DNA of 64,000 nt, taken from assembly GCA_052043515.1 (NCBI GenBank), contig JBQEQX010000001.1, positions 1,054,001-1,118,000 on the forward strand, in the 5' to 3' direction. This document shows positions 32,721 through 44,315 of the stretch, piece after piece (the stretch's first letter is position 1; every line of letters begins with the position of its first letter). The notes beneath the pieces were generated by a model. It saw only the letters and a list, made by a program, of their open reading frames with translations. It searched no databases and was not told the DNA's origin. Made by a program: the position numbers and the translations under genes. The DNA is from Ehrlichia sp052043515. Lineage in GTDB: Bacteria > Pseudomonadota > Alphaproteobacteria > Rickettsiales > Anaplasmataceae.

Positions 32721-33410
32721 ATGATGAGAGTTATTTTGTATTTATGGATCATATTTTTATCATTAATTTACCCAGTTGGTAATATGGCATTTGCTAAAAG
32801 CATTAAAAATAATTTTCTAGGTGATTTTTATATTAGTGGATTTTATGGGTATGACAAAAAAGTATTAGAATTTAAAAATGGAGATAGATATTTAGATTTT
32901 GATTTTAATGCAAATAATGTGCTTGGACATAGTGGAGGGTTAATGTTGGGTTACATATGTGCTAGTGCTTCTCCAAGTAATTTTAGAACTGAATTAGAAA
33001 TTATGTATGTGACTAAAAAGAAGTTTATTAATACAGAAAATATGAGTGAAGAATTATTGGAGATGAGAAAGTTATATTGGAATACTGATAGTAGATATAA
33101 AGTCTTGTTTAACTTGTACTATGATATTGGCAATTTCTTTAGTATTAGAGATCTTGCTTTATATTTGGGTTCAGGAATTAATATGCAGAGTTTTGTTAAT
33201 AAACTATTAAAAGATAGCTCTTTAGATAATAGGATTATGATGCAAGCTATGGTTGGGATTAAATATAAGTTACTACCTAATGTTAGTGTATATAGCGGAT
33301 ATAGGTATTTTATTAATTATATCTTGCCTAAAAAAGATGATGTTAATTTTAAGTATTATCGTGTTTTAGCATCTAGTGGATTTATATTTGGTTTAGCATT
33401 TATTTTTTAA
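32721..33410 (+). CDS. Surface antigen, P44/Msp2 (OMP-1) family beta-barrel
   Basis: The 229-residue product begins with a signal peptide ending near MAFAKS, followed by FYISGFYGYDKK, which matches the FYISG-x-Y start of mature OMP-1/P28 proteins. Later segments RTELEIMYV, LFNLYYDIGN, LYLGSGIN and VYSGYRYFINY follow the family pattern of alternating strands and the protein ends in a terminal aromatic strand (GFIFGLAFIF) recognised by the outer-membrane assembly machinery. It is shorter than the usual 270-290 residues. The family supplies the main surface porins/antigens of Ehrlichia. Confidence 0.75.
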   Translation: MMRVILYLWIIFLSLIYPVGNMAFAKSIKNNFLGDFYISGFYGYDKKVLEFKNGDRYLDFDFNANNVLGHSGGLMLGYICASASPSNFRTELEIMYVTKKKFINTENMSEELLEMRKLYWNTDSRYKVLFNLYYDIGNFFSIRDLALYLGSGINMQSFVNKLLKDSSLDNRIMMQAMVGIKYKLLPNVSVYSGYRYFINYILPKKDDVNFKYYRVLASSGFIFGLAFIF

Positions 33411-33887
33411 AGTGTATGTTTTGGTAAACAATATTCTATACTTATATCTATACTTATGTGGTTTATTGAGTATTGATTCTTCTTTTATTGCTTATCGAAG
33501 TCTTACTATTAGGATCTATATAGCATTACTACATGTTTGCTGTCTTTTTAAGAAGATGAATTGATATTTTGTGTTATGCTGTACTGTGTTTTTTATTTAG
33601 AATTGCAAGGTCGCGATATACGGTCTGTTTGTATGGTATAATAAGATTCATTGTAATAAGAAAGTCATTTTTACTATGAGAGAATACCTTGTTACAATAT
33701 AGCTCTGGTTACTGATTGTCTTTAATTATATTTGTTGTAAGTTGGCACATGCTCTAACAACTTTGTTTCACTATATAATGTTGTTTTTTTTCTAATGACC
33801 TGGTGGCATTAGTTGATTAAATTTTTATGTTGACTTGCTACTAAAGAATTATATATCTGATATATAATTAATATTTTTATATTTCTT
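33411..33887. other. Intergenic region between the two surface-antigen genes
   Basis: No gene recognised. Probably contains an independent promoter for the second antigen gene. Confidence 0.4.
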
Positions 33888-34581
33888 ATGAAGAATTATA
33901 TATATGTAGCTATATATTTTGTAGTAGTTGCATTTAGTTATGAAGCAATGGCCACACCTGTTTACGTTAAAGGGGGTTATAATTTCGGCGTAAGTTATTC
34001 TGATAGTTTTAGGTCAGAATACGTGGATTATAAGCAAGTTAATGTAGATTTGGCTACTGCAATTGGGTATGTGATACAGAGTGGTTTTTTTTATGAATTT
34101 GAAGTAAGATATGCAAATATAAAAACTGCAATCCAAAAATTATCTGATTTTGAAAAAATAGACTTAATCAATATATTTCAGAGGATTCTTGATGAAAAAG
34201 TTTATGTGTCTAAGATAGAAAGCATGCTTGAAATTAATAGTGTTACGGCTCTTATTAATTGTGGATATAATTATGTCATTAATAACAAATTAGTTGGATA
34301 TTTAAGTTATGGAGTTGGTGTTGGTGGTGTATTGAATTATCAGGGATTTAGAAATAGTGCTGCTAGTCATTATGGTATCAGTATGCAGAGTGAAATTGGA
34401 TTATGTTACCTTTATAATGGGAAAGCAAGCTTATGTGCAGGATATAATTATTTAAAGAATTATTGGAAATATGATACAAACAAAATTTATGATGAGGAAG
34501 GAAATACAGTGATGTATCACTTTCAAAAATTTTCAGTTAAATTCTCATGTAATATTTGTTGGCTTGAAATTTTTGCTTTAA
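33888..34581 (+). CDS. Surface antigen-like beta-barrel protein (C-terminus out of frame)
   Basis: A signal peptide (hydrophobic, ending EAMA) precedes TPVYVKGGYNFGVSY. The body shows alternating strands such as FFYEFEVRYAN, YLSYGVGVGG and ASLCAGYNYLKNYW, in the manner of the P44/Msp2 family. The open frame reads on to 34625 through an atypical hydrophobic helix. Removing one base in the A5T4 stretch at 34527-34535 gives HVIFVGLKFLL and a stop at 34581, a proper outer-membrane terminal strand. The restored length is about 231 residues, close to its upstream neighbour. Confidence 0.65.
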
Positions 34582-34996
34582 TTATTTTATATATATTCTA
34601 TAAACTATGTGTTATAATCATTTGAATTTCTGCTTTATGTTTTGTAGACTTTTTGTTGTGTTTTATCTATAAGTTTGGAAGTTTGGTCCGTTTTAGTTAA
34701 CTTTAATAGAGTAAAGATACGCGTATAGTTTTGTTCAAATGTGATTTGTTAAAATAAAATGGTTTTAATTTGAACTGAATTATTCGAGTTTTATGTTTAT
34801 TTATAATGTGGGGTTATACTTTTTGTTAATTCGGTTTATTTATATTGAGTGTTTTGCTGATACTATAAATTGAGCATGCTAAATGTATATTGTAATGTGT
34901 CACGCATTTATTTAATGCAGTACTTTGAAGTTAGTTTTTAAAATAACTTTCTTGCATTATACAATGATACTTCGTATAACTTAAGAAATATAGATT
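34582..34996. other. Intergenic region before argJ
   Basis: Nothing recognised. Confidence 0.35.
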
Positions 34997-36281
34997 ATGA
35001 TCGGTGATATAGATATGGCTGAGGGTTTCTACGTTACTTCCACTTCAAGTAAATTTCCAATATCTCCTCTTGCTCCAAGTAGCTTTCCTATAATGCCTGA
35101 AGTTAATGGAGTTGAATTGTATTCCTTTTCTTCTGGTATTAAAGTTTCAGGTAATCCAGATCTTTTAATAGTAAAAATGCCGGATAATACCAGTGTCGCT
35201 GGTGTTTTTACAAATTCTTATACAGCAGGTAGTAATATTGAGCATTGTAGGAGTATTCTTCCTTATGGTAAAGCGAAAGTTCTAGTTGTTAATTCTGGTA
35301 ACGCCAACGTTGCTGTTGGAGCGAATGGTTATGAAGTTGTTATGGAAGTTACAAAATTATGTGCAGAGAGGTTTTGTTGTTCTACCGAAGAGGTATACTT
35401 TTGTTCTACAGGAGTTATAGGTGTTCCTTTGCCGGTTGATAAAATTAAATCTGTTATCCTTAATTCTACATTGAAAATTTCTGGAAATCCCTGGGGTGAT
35501 GCTGCTAATGCTATCATGACTACAGATACTTTTCCGAAGATGGTAACGAAAGAAACATCAATTGCTGGTAAAAAAAGTTGTTCTTAACGGAATATGTAAA
35601 GGTTCTGGTATGATTGCGCCAAATATGGCGACCATGCTAGCATATGTTTTTACTGATGCTAATATTAGATCGGATGTGCTACAGAAATTGTTAAGTCAGT
35701 ATGTCGATGTGTCTTTTAATAGTATTACTGTTGATGGTGATACATCTACTAGTGATTCAGTATTACTATTTGCAACGAATCTTGTTGACCATAAACAAAT
35801 CTGTTGTGTTGATGATGAATTAATTGATGATTTTAAAATTGCTTTAAAAGGAGTGCTTATAGAAATGGCACATCTCATTGTAAAAGACGGAGAGGGAGCA
35901 AGTAAGTTTATTACAATTGATGTTAAAAATGCTGTTTCATTGAAATCTGCTAGAAATTTAGCATTTTCCATAGCAAATTCTCCGCTTGTAAAGACTGCTA
36001 TAGGAGGTGGTGATGCTAATTGGGGCAGAATAATAATGGCTATAGGTAAAGCAGGGGAACCATTAAATAAGAACGAAGTCTCAATAAAGGTGGGAGATAA
36101 TATTATAGTTAGAAATGGTGAAATTAGTCCTGATTACATTAAAGAATCTGTCGATAGATATATGAAAAATAAAGATATTTATATTCAGGTTGACGTTAAT
36201 ACCGGTAATTTTGATGTTACTGTATGGACATGTGATTTAACTAATCAGTTTATTGATATTAATGCTAAATATTTTACTTAA
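34997..36281 (+). CDS. argJ: Bifunctional ornithine acetyltransferase/N-acetylglutamate synthase (frame broken at A7)
   Basis: ArgJ recycles the acetyl group from N-acetylornithine to glutamate in arginine synthesis. Conserved segments: NSGNANVAVGANG, CSTGVIGVPLP and the self-cleavage site GSGMIAPNMATML, whose Thr becomes the catalytic N-terminus of the beta chain. Removing one A from the seven at 35570-35576 joins the two halves through AGKKVVLNGICKG. The restored length is about 427 residues. Either ATG 34997 or ATG 35015 (MAEGFYVTS) may start it. It is followed by xthA at a 32-base gap. Confidence 0.93.
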
Positions 36282-36313
36282 TGTGTGTTTGTACTACTTG
36301 TTGGAAAATTATC

Positions 36314-37150
36314 ATGACTTTAAGAGTAGCAACATGGAATGTAAATTCTATCAGAAAGAGGTTAAATCACGTATGCACTTGGTTGATTAAGTCTGATGTT
36401 GATATTGCTTTGTTGCAGGAAATAAAATGTACAAACGAGCAATTTCCTTTCTCAGAAATAGAGTCTTTGGGATATAAATGTTATGTACATGGGCAAAAGG
36501 CTAGAAATGGAGTAGCAATTATAACAAAATATCCCACAATTGAAGAATTAGTGACAAGTATTTTTTTTTTAGATTGTAAGTCCAGTGTATGCTATAAATT
36601 AAGTTCTAAGGATTTTATTTATAATTGTGAAGAGTCTCGTTATTTAGAATGTGTGATTTTGTATAATGGCGTCAAAGTTCGTGTTGCTAGCGTATATATT
36701 CCCAATGGTCAGAATGTTGATTCTGATGCTTTTCAATATAAGCTTGGATTTCTTGATCAGTTAAGAGAATATATATTTCATCTGCTTAAAAAAGAAGAAA
36801 TTTTTATATTAGGCGGTGATTATAATGTTGCATCTTACCCTATAGATGTATATGCATCTGAAATCATGGATGGTAAATTATGTTTTCATAAATCTGAAAG
36901 AGAAAGATTTCGTTCCATTTTAAATTTAGGGTTGATAGATGCTTTTCGTATGTTAAATGAGAATGAAAAAAAATTTACTTGGTGGAATTATAAGGCAGGT
37001 GCGTGGCAAGAAAATAAAGGCTTGAGAATAGATAGTTTACTATTGTCACCGCAGGCCGCAGATAGGTTATCTTGTTGCATTATTAATGATGAACTTAGAG
37101 GATTACACTTACCGTCTGATCACGTTCCTGTTGTATGCGATCTTAACTAG
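36314..37150 (+). CDS. xthA: Exodeoxyribonuclease III
   Basis: The enzyme repairs abasic sites and removes 3' blocks in DNA. Motifs of the EEP fold appear in order: ATWNVNSIRKR, LLQEIKC (catalytic Glu), VYIPNGQ, GGDYNVA (Asp-x-Asn), and LPSDHVPVV (catalytic Asp-His). ATG 36314 is preferred because MTLRVATWNVNS is the family start; the upstream open extension to 36281 lacks similarity. In frame through a T9 run. About 278 residues, complete. Confidence 0.93.
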   Translation: MTLRVATWNVNSIRKRLNHVCTWLIKSDVDIALLQEIKCTNEQFPFSEIESLGYKCYVHGQKARNGVAIITKYPTIEELVTSIFFLDCKSSVCYKLSSKDFIYNCEESRYLECVILYNGVKVRVASVYIPNGQNVDSDAFQYKLGFLDQLREYIFHLLKKEEIFILGGDYNVASYPIDVYASEIMDGKLCFHKSERERFRSILNLGLIDAFRMLNENEKKFTWWNYKAGAWQENKGLRIDSLLLSPQAADRLSCCIINDELRGLHLPSDHVPVVCDLN

Positions 37151-37281
37151 AATATGTATGCTTTCAACCTATTGTTTTTTTATAAGAGAGCTTGTGGGTA
37201 TATGCGTATGGCGGTAGATTGTCATTTTACTTATAGTTAGAGTTGATATGTAAATTTATCGTTTCCCGTTAGTGGTTGTGT

Positions 37282-38051
37282 TTATAGTATGTGTTGCATT
37301 GATCCATTTTGAAAAGAAGATGTAGCATTGTTGAATTCTGTGATTTCTGTATATGCATCTAATGATGCTGGTGGGACTTCTTCTTGCATAGTTTTCATAC
37401 ACACTAATGAAATTATAATCGTTATGTGTCCTGTTAATAATGAAATTTTGAAGATATTTTTTTCAAGAGAGTTGTATTTTATAAAAAAAACTTGAAAACG
37501 TCAAACTTGCATTTACTACTGATATAATTAATTTTGCAATCCAATTTGTAATTGACCATATTACGTATTTTGTTGATTTTGATTCATTGTTTAAATTTTT
37601 TAACTGTTTAACATTTGTATTTAATGATATTGAACCATGCGCTATAGTGAAAAGTGAAGATAATATATTGAATATAGAAACAGCAGTTTGCATTTGTTGG
37701 TTATATGGTAAGATTGCCAGACAGATAGTGAATACGATAATAACGCATCTCTTCACTATAGATCCTAGGTGGTTAACTAACTCTTTTTTTTCAATGGGTT
37801 TTTTTACCTTGAAAGTGCTTTATCAAGATATTTGTGTTATAACATACATTGATGCTATAGAGTAATATTGTGCATATTGGTAATATTATAATGTATTGCG
37901 ATATGACATTTTTGATGGAATGTGGGATACTTGATATTGATTTTATTATAAAAAAAATGTTCCATAACATTAATATTATTATTGTGGCTATGTAATTGCA
38001 AAGTTTGTATTTGTTGAACTTTTTCATAATATTACTTGAATATTGTATCAA
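37282..38051 (-). CDS. Polytopic membrane protein, hidden by two frame breaks
   Basis: I do not recognise the family. Starting at 38051 (MIQYSSNIMKKFNK), removing one base from T7 37799-37805 and one from A8 37483-37490 gives a continuous frame of about 256 residues with roughly six hydrophobic segments, including YIATIIILMLWNIFF, CVIIVFTICLAIL and TGHITIIISLVCM, a Lys-rich loop PIEKKELVNHL, and a polar tail EEVPPASLDAYTEITEF. That both joints sit in long runs and continue membrane-protein sequence for another 60 residues argues for a real gene. Size and layout resemble the neighbouring gene at 38448-39279. Confidence 0.6.
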
Positions 38052-38416
38052 ATAACCGGTTTACCTATTAGAGACATTAGGTTTCATACACCAAATATGT
38101 CAGAGAAAGTAGCTTTTATGATGAAAAGTGTTTTCCTTCATCTATATCAATAAATCTTAATTATTTCAATATATTTTTTGAGTTTTATTATAATATGTAT
38201 TGAATTTATTTCATATATTGTACTTAAATATCATAAAATTATGCTACTTTTTCTGTATGTTTATATTATGTAAGATAAGTATAAGGTAATTTTTCTATTT
38301 ACAAGGAGGTCTGTTTATTAATGGAAATTGATGCATGATAAGTTGGTGTATTATACTGTATTTCAGAGATATATATTGCAATTATGTTGATCGTATGTTA
38401 TACGGTCAATTAGAGT
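38052..38416. other. Divergent gap upstream of the membrane protein and tRNA-Met
   Basis: No gene. It likely carries promoters for the minus-strand membrane protein and the plus-strand tRNA. AAGGAGG at 38303-38309 is a strong ribosome-binding-like sequence without a following gene. Confidence 0.35.
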
Positions 38417-38488
38417 GGCTAGGTAGCTCAGTGGTAGAGCAGGAGAATCATAATCTCTTGGTCGTGGGTTCGAATCCCTCCTTAGCCA
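38417..38488 (+). tRNA. tRNA-Met (CAT), elongator type
   Basis: Seven-base acceptor GGCTAGG pairs with CTTAGCC (one G:T); D-arm TAGCTCAGTGGTAGAGC, anticodon loop ATCATAA, T-loop TTCGAAT. A T50:T64 mismatch weakens the T-stem. CAT may also be read as lysidine-modified tRNA-Ile2, but the acceptor and context fit elongator Met. CCA not encoded. The 3' half is overlapped on the other strand by a membrane-protein frame. Confidence 0.88.
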
Positions 38489-39279
38489 CCCGCGATTCGT
38501 TAAGTCTCATATATTTAATATCTGTTACATTTGAAAGGTCTGAATTGATGGATGAATCTATATTGAGCATTATGGCTAAGATAGTTATGCTTGCTATAGT
38601 ACATAATATCCTGATTATTGGTCCAAGAGGATAGTTAGTCGGGCCTTGGTTACTGTGATTTTCTGTATTGAATAATGCAAAAGATTGTGTTTGTTCTAAC
38701 ACGTTAATAATCTTTCCAATAAATGCTATGAGATTGACAGCTAATGCGGCTATAGATAAATGAAATAGAACGTCCATTTTATTTTGTTTATCTATGTCCT
38801 TATTTGTTTTTTTTTGATGGTAATTGAAGTATATTAATAATGGTGAGGCTATTAGTATTTTGATTAATATGCAAGTAAAATCCACAGCTCCTTTAGCATG
38901 AATCGCGGATTTGTTACTTGCCACTATCTCTAGATTGCCCATTGCTACTTTAATTACGGCAATTGCTTGTATTACTATTGCAATCATAGTGCTCAATAAT
39001 TCAGCTATATGTGCTGTTTTTTTTGTATTTTGTAAATGGATTTTTATTGATACTAGAGTCAGTGGATTTTAATTCGTGGAGTGCTAATAGAAATAGTATA
39101 CCGCGTGCTGATAAAACTATTAGTACATTGATTAACAGCAAATTTTTAGCACTAAGCGGAGACGGTATCCTAATTAGTTGTATTAGAATTGCTAGAAGGA
39201 ATACGTTAAAATATATGATATTTGCAGAAAATGCCAAACAGTATTTAATTCTATGTTGTAAATTACTAGAGAGATACAT
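38448..39279 (-). CDS. Polytopic membrane protein, frame broken at T8, C-terminus antisense to tRNA-Met
   Basis: Removing one base from T8 39017-39024 joins 39279-39001 and 38996-38448 through KYKKTAHIAELLSTM, giving about 277 residues with six or so hydrophobic segments (IIYFNVFLLAILIQLI, LINVLIVLSARGILFLLAL, AIVIQAIAVIKVAM, LIASPLLIYF, IRILCTIASITILAIML). No known family. As read, the last residues (KEGFEPTTKRL) are encoded by the antisense of the Met tRNA, which supplies the stop; a further frame error just before the tRNA could instead give an earlier end. It is a likely divergent sibling of the gene at 37282-38051. Confidence 0.6.
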
Positions 39280-39308
39280 GTCTCTTAATCTATTGATTAA
39301 TTGATTAA

Positions 39309-40046
39309 TTAATGCATTAACAGTCCACCATTAACATGTATAGTTTGACCTGTAATATAGCAGCTCTCATCACTAACCAAGAATAAAACTGCAGCAGCCA
39401 CTTCTTCTGGAGTACCCATTCTTTGCATAGGAATATGGTTTATAATATTACCACATTGTTCTTTTGATAATACACCTGTCATTGGCGTAGAAATGAAGCC
39501 TGGTGCTATGCAATTTACTGTGATATTTCTACTTGCGAATTCTCTTGCTATGGATTTGCTCATAGCTATCATTCCAGCCTTGGATGCAGCATAGCTCGCT
39601 TGTCCAGGATTACCGGTAAATCCTATAACTGAAGAAATATTAACTACTCTCCCTTGACTGTTTTTCAGCATTGCACGGCATGCGTTACGATTTAATTTAA
39701 AGGTTGTAGTTAAATTTGTATTGATTACTTTGTGCCAATCTTCATCGGAAGTACGTAATGTTAATTTATCTAATGTAATACCAGCATTACATATTATTCC
39801 GTCAATTCCAGACATGAACTTGCAAGCATTATCAACTAGACTATTAATTTGTTCATCATTTGTCAAATCACATGGTAATACATGTATATTGCCTGATAAC
39901 TGTTCTGCAATTTTTTGTAAAATATGTTCTTTTGTTCCTGAAATACAAAGCGTAGCTCCTGCTTCTGATAGTGTTTTAGTTATTGCCTGTCCTATACCTC
40001 CAGATGCCCCAGTAATTAGAAATCTTTTTTGTAATAAATTAAACAT
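39309..40046 (-). CDS. fabG: 3-oxoacyl-ACP reductase
   Basis: FabG reduces 3-ketoacyl-ACP with NADPH in type II fatty-acid synthesis. Short-chain dehydrogenase signatures: ITGASGGIGQ (cofactor), CNAGIT, and the catalytic Ser...Tyr-x-x-x-Lys in SSVIGF...YAASKAG. C-terminus ITGQTIHVNGG is typical. 245 residues, intact. It is divergent from putA across about 745 bases. Confidence 0.95.
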   Translation of the reverse strand: MFNLLQKRFLITGASGGIGQAITKTLSEAGATLCISGTKEHILQKIAEQLSGNIHVLPCDLTNDEQINSLVDNACKFMSGIDGIICNAGITLDKLTLRTSDEDWHKVINTNLTTTFKLNRNACRAMLKNSQGRVVNISSVIGFTGNPGQASYAASKAGMIAMSKSIAREFASRNITVNCIAPGFISTPMTGVLSKEQCGNIINHIPMQRMGTPEEVAAAVLFLVSDESCYITGQTIHVNGGLLMH

Positions 40047-40791
40047 ATCAACCCTAAAATTTATATACTATTAAGTATAACATATATTATAATGTTTTCT
40101 ATAATCAATTGTTGCTCTGTTTTAATGTTAAGATTTTATTGTTGTATGTTTTTTTAGGTTATATGAATTGATTATTGTTATGTTTTGTATTGTCGATCCA
40201 GTGATGTATAGTATGTATGTACGTTATTATTAAAGTAAATTGAAAAGTGTAATTGATGGTCAAAAGTGTGTAATTTTTTATGTGCGATTTCAGTAGATTA
40301 GTGTTGATAATAATTTTTATCCTATGTTTTGTGTTGATTTAATGTGGGGATATTTGTAAGCAAAAGTGTGATTATGAAAGCAATGTTTACATCATGGTAA
40401 GAGTGCGTGCCTTTAAGTGATGAAGTATTGGTGGGTTATGTGTAAATTTTGGTAATAATTAATAATATCTGTGAGATGTATGAATTTAAAAAATTTTTTT
40501 ATAGCAATTCTAACAGGCTTACAATGATGTGTATTATTTAGTATATATTTGATGTGTGCTACCAGCTTATACAGTGTTTGAAGTATTTTATTTTATGCTG
40601 TCAGTTAATAATCGTACAAGAATGATAAGGAATGAATTTTTATAGAATGTAGTTAATATTTATGATAAACAATATGTTTGATTTTTCTATTAGTATGTTT
40701 AATTATCAGCTTTTAGGGAATTTTTTTAAATGTTCTAATGCTAGGTGGCAGTTACTGTTGCAAGTATAAATATTGATGGGAGATATGGAAA
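40047..40791. other. Divergent promoter region fabG/putA
   Basis: No coding frame is supported. It must contain both promoters, but no individual element could be assigned with confidence. Confidence 0.4.
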
Positions 40792-43700
40792 ATGATAAGT
40801 GCACTACAAGCGCCAAATGAAATACGTAAACGCATGCAAATGTTCTATCGCGTAGAAGAAAATAGTTATGCAAGATATTTAACAGAGAAAACAGAAATAT
40901 TACAGGATTCTAAAATTAGAATTTATAGTATTGCAAAGCAGATAATAGAAAAAATAAGAATAGACAGGAATATAGGTATAGTAGATGCGTTTATGCAGGA
41001 ATACGGGTTGTCTAATGATGAAGGCATAGCACTCATGTGCTTGGCAGAATCCTTATTAAGAATACCAGACGATTGTACAATCAATGACCTAATAAAAGAT
41101 AAACTAGCAAATAACATGTGGAGTAATCACATAGGTGGATCTTCATCGGTATTTGTTAATGCAGCAACTTGGGGTTTGTTTATAGGTGGAAGGGTATTAA
41201 AAGAAAAAGGCGACAATGCAAGATGGTTTAGTACAGTAAATAATCTACTAAAAACAATGGGTGAGCCTATCATTAGGAAAGCAGTGCAGCAAGCAATGTA
41301 TATATTGGGGAAGCATTTTATAAAGGGCAGAGATATCACAGAAGCTCTTGAGAGTAGAAAAGAAGGGGAGTTATACTCATTTGATATATTAGGGGAAGCT
41401 GCTAAAACAAAAAGGGATGCAGAAAAATATTTCAGTGAATATATGAAAGCAATAGATAGTATAGGGAGGTCTAAAGGTGGAAGTGCGACAGGAAATTTAG
41501 TGGATTATGATGAAATTTCAGTGAAAATATCAGCGTTGCACAATAGATATGAATTTTCGCAGGTGGATGAAGTATTAGATGAAATAGTAGGCAGATTACT
41601 AGAAATATGTGGATTAGCAAAAAAAATATAACATTCGTGTGTGTATTGATGCAGAAGAGGCAAGTAGATTAGAAATGTCATTGATGATACTTGAAAAGTT
41701 AAGGTTTGATAGTAGTTTAGATGCATGGGAAGGGTTGGGATTAGCTGTTCAGGCATACCAAAAAAGAGCATTTTCAGTATTAGATTTTGTGGAAGATATA
41801 GCAGTAAAGTCAGGTCATAAAATAATGGTAAGGCTTGTGAAAGGTGCATATTGGGATTATGAAATAAAAACTGCACAAGAATTGGGTCTAAGTAGTTATC
41901 CAGTATTTACAAGGAAAGTATATACTGATGTGTCATATTTGGCATGTGCAAATAAGATTTTGAGTAAGTCGAATACTTTTTATCCATGTTTTGCTACCCA
42001 TAATGCTTATACTTTAGCTGCAATACTAGAAATGGCAGATAAAGATCATCCTGGATTTGAATTTCAGAGGTTGCATGGTATGGGAGCTAATTTATACGAA
42101 TATGTTACACAGGAATTAGCTGCGAATATAAAATGTAGGGTTTATGCCCCAGTTGGAAGCTATCAGGATTTACTTCCTTATCTAATCAGAAGATTGTTAG
42201 AAAATGGAGCGAATAGTTCATTTATTAATCAATTAAATGATACTAATGTAACATTGGAGCAGTTAATAGAAGATCCATTGGAGAAGGCAAAAGCTTTAGA
42301 GTATTTACCTCATCCTAATATACCATTGCCAAGGGATATATTTGGACATGATAGGATTAATTCTGCGGGTATTGATATTACTGATTCCGTTACGTTGGCG
42401 AATTTGAATGAAGAGATGAAGTGTTATCAAACTTATAAATTTAGGGCAATGTCGATTATAAATGGAGAGGAGTTAGAGAATGATTTTATGGAGGTGTTTT
42501 CTCCGGCAAATTCTGATGATGTTGTAGGTGAGGTATCATTTGCTAATCCTAAGCATGCCTTGTCAGCTTTAGATATAGCATATGATGCATTTAAGGGGTG
42601 GAGTAATGTTTCTGTATCTACTCGTGCTGCAATATTAGAAAAGGCAGCTGATTTAATAGAAGATAACAAGGTAAAATTAATAATGTTACTCATTAGAGAA
42701 GGAGGCAAAGTCATTTCTGATGCCATTGCAGAAATAAGGGAGGCTGTTGATTTTTTGCGTTATTATGCAGTTCTCGGAAGACAGGAATTAGAGATGTCCA
42801 AAAAATTATCTGGTCCTGTAGGGGAAGACAATTACCTTTATTTTAAAAGCAGAGGTGTGTTTGTGTGTATATCACCATGGAATTTTCCTTTGGCAATATT
42901 TATTGGTCCTATTGCTGCGGCATTAGTGACTGGAAATACTGTAATTGCGAAACCTGCTGAGCAAACTTCAATTGTAGCATACGAAGCATTAAAGTTATTA
43001 TATGATGCCGGAGTACCAAAAGAAGCACTGCATTTATTACTTGGGGATGGAAAAGAGTTAGGTGAGGTATTACTAAAGAATGAAAAAATAGGAGGTGTGG
43101 TATTTACTGGCTCAACTGAGACAGCAAGGATGATTAACCAATCTATTGCAGAGAAGGAAGGTGGCATTATTCCATTTATAGCTGAAACTGGCGGTTTAAA
43201 TACTATGGTAACTGATACTTCTGCATTAATAGAGCAAGTTACAAATGATGTGATTACATCAGCGTTTAAGAGTGCTGGACAAAGATGTTCAGCGTTAAGG
43301 GTATTGTTTGTGCAAGAAGAAATAGCAGAAAAACAGATTGAAATGATTTGTGGAGCCATGGAGGATTTGGTTATGGGCGATCCTATGCTGTTAAAGACTG
43401 ATATAGGACCTGTGATAGATAAAGCATCACGAGAGATGTTGGTGGTTCATGCGGATAGGATGTCACGAGAAGGAAAGCTGTTGTGTAAAGTTAAAATGAA
43501 TGAAAGTTGTGAAAAAGGATGTTTTTTTCCACCATGTGCATATGAGATAGAAAGTATATCTCAATTGAAGAAGGAAGTATTTGGTCCGATATTACATATA
43601 ATTCGTTATAAGAAAGGAGACCTACATAAAATTCTGAATGAAATTAATAGTACAGGGTATGGTCTGACATTTGCTGTACAGAGTAGAGTACAGAGCAACA

Positions 43701-43927
43701 TTGATAATATTATTGATAGGGTGAATGTTGGGAATGTATATGTGAATAGGAATCAGGTCGGTGCAGTAGTTGGTGTACAGCCTTTTGGAGGGCAAGGGTT
43801 ATCTGGTACTGGTCCTAAAGCAGGAGGACCTTATTATTTGCACAGATTTCTGGTTGAAAAGGTCATAACCATTAACACCACAGCTCTGGGAGGAAATACT
43901 TCCTTAATGTGTTTAAGCGATCAATAA
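40792..43927 (+). CDS. putA: Bifunctional proline dehydrogenase/P5C dehydrogenase (frame broken at A8)
   Basis: PutA oxidises proline to glutamate, a main energy source in this family of intracellular bacteria. The PRODH barrel shows RVCIDAEEASRLEMS, VRLVKGAYWDYEIK and ATHNAYT. The dehydrogenase domain has SPWNFPLAIFIGPIAAAL, catalytic Glu in AETGGLN and Cys in GQRCSALR. Removing one A from the eight at 41619-41626 joins AKKYNIRVCIDAE. The restored length of about 1,045 residues equals that of trifunctional-size PutA without a large DNA-binding extension. No N-terminal ribbon-helix-helix was seen. Confidence 0.94.
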
Positions 43928-44315
43928 GAATTTTGATAGTGTATGGTAAAATGTCAATCTGTTCTATGGTATTTTGTGATATTTCTCTTTTATGTTTTAT
44001 ACCATTTCCTGTGATCATTTCTATCATAGTAATGTTGAGTATGGAATATTTCTTGCGTGATGGGTATTGTTATAATTTTACTTTCCATTAATAGGATGTG
44101 GATAAAGATTGGATTGCGCCTGTCTGTTATCTTAATAAACTATGTTAGATACGGTAATTATACCTTGTTGCTTTTATGATGATCTTCAGTAAGACCGTTT
44201 GGTACATTGTTTTTTTTATGTACTAGTACTGTTAAACTTTATGTTTTAAAGTTGTCGTTTCTGTTTATGGTTTTATGATATATAATACTATATTGTTTAT
44301 AGATGAAGAGTTGTA
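43928..44315. other. Intergenic region putA-bioA
   Basis: Nothing recognised. The open frame beginning at 43909 overlaps the putA end and is a shadow. Confidence 0.4.

Noticed and set aside
41505..41876. Antisense frame spanning the putA frame break
   Set aside because: It exists only because of the broken putA frame; composition is that of a shadow.
42838..43359. Antisense frame within putA
   Set aside because: Shadow of the P5C dehydrogenase domain.
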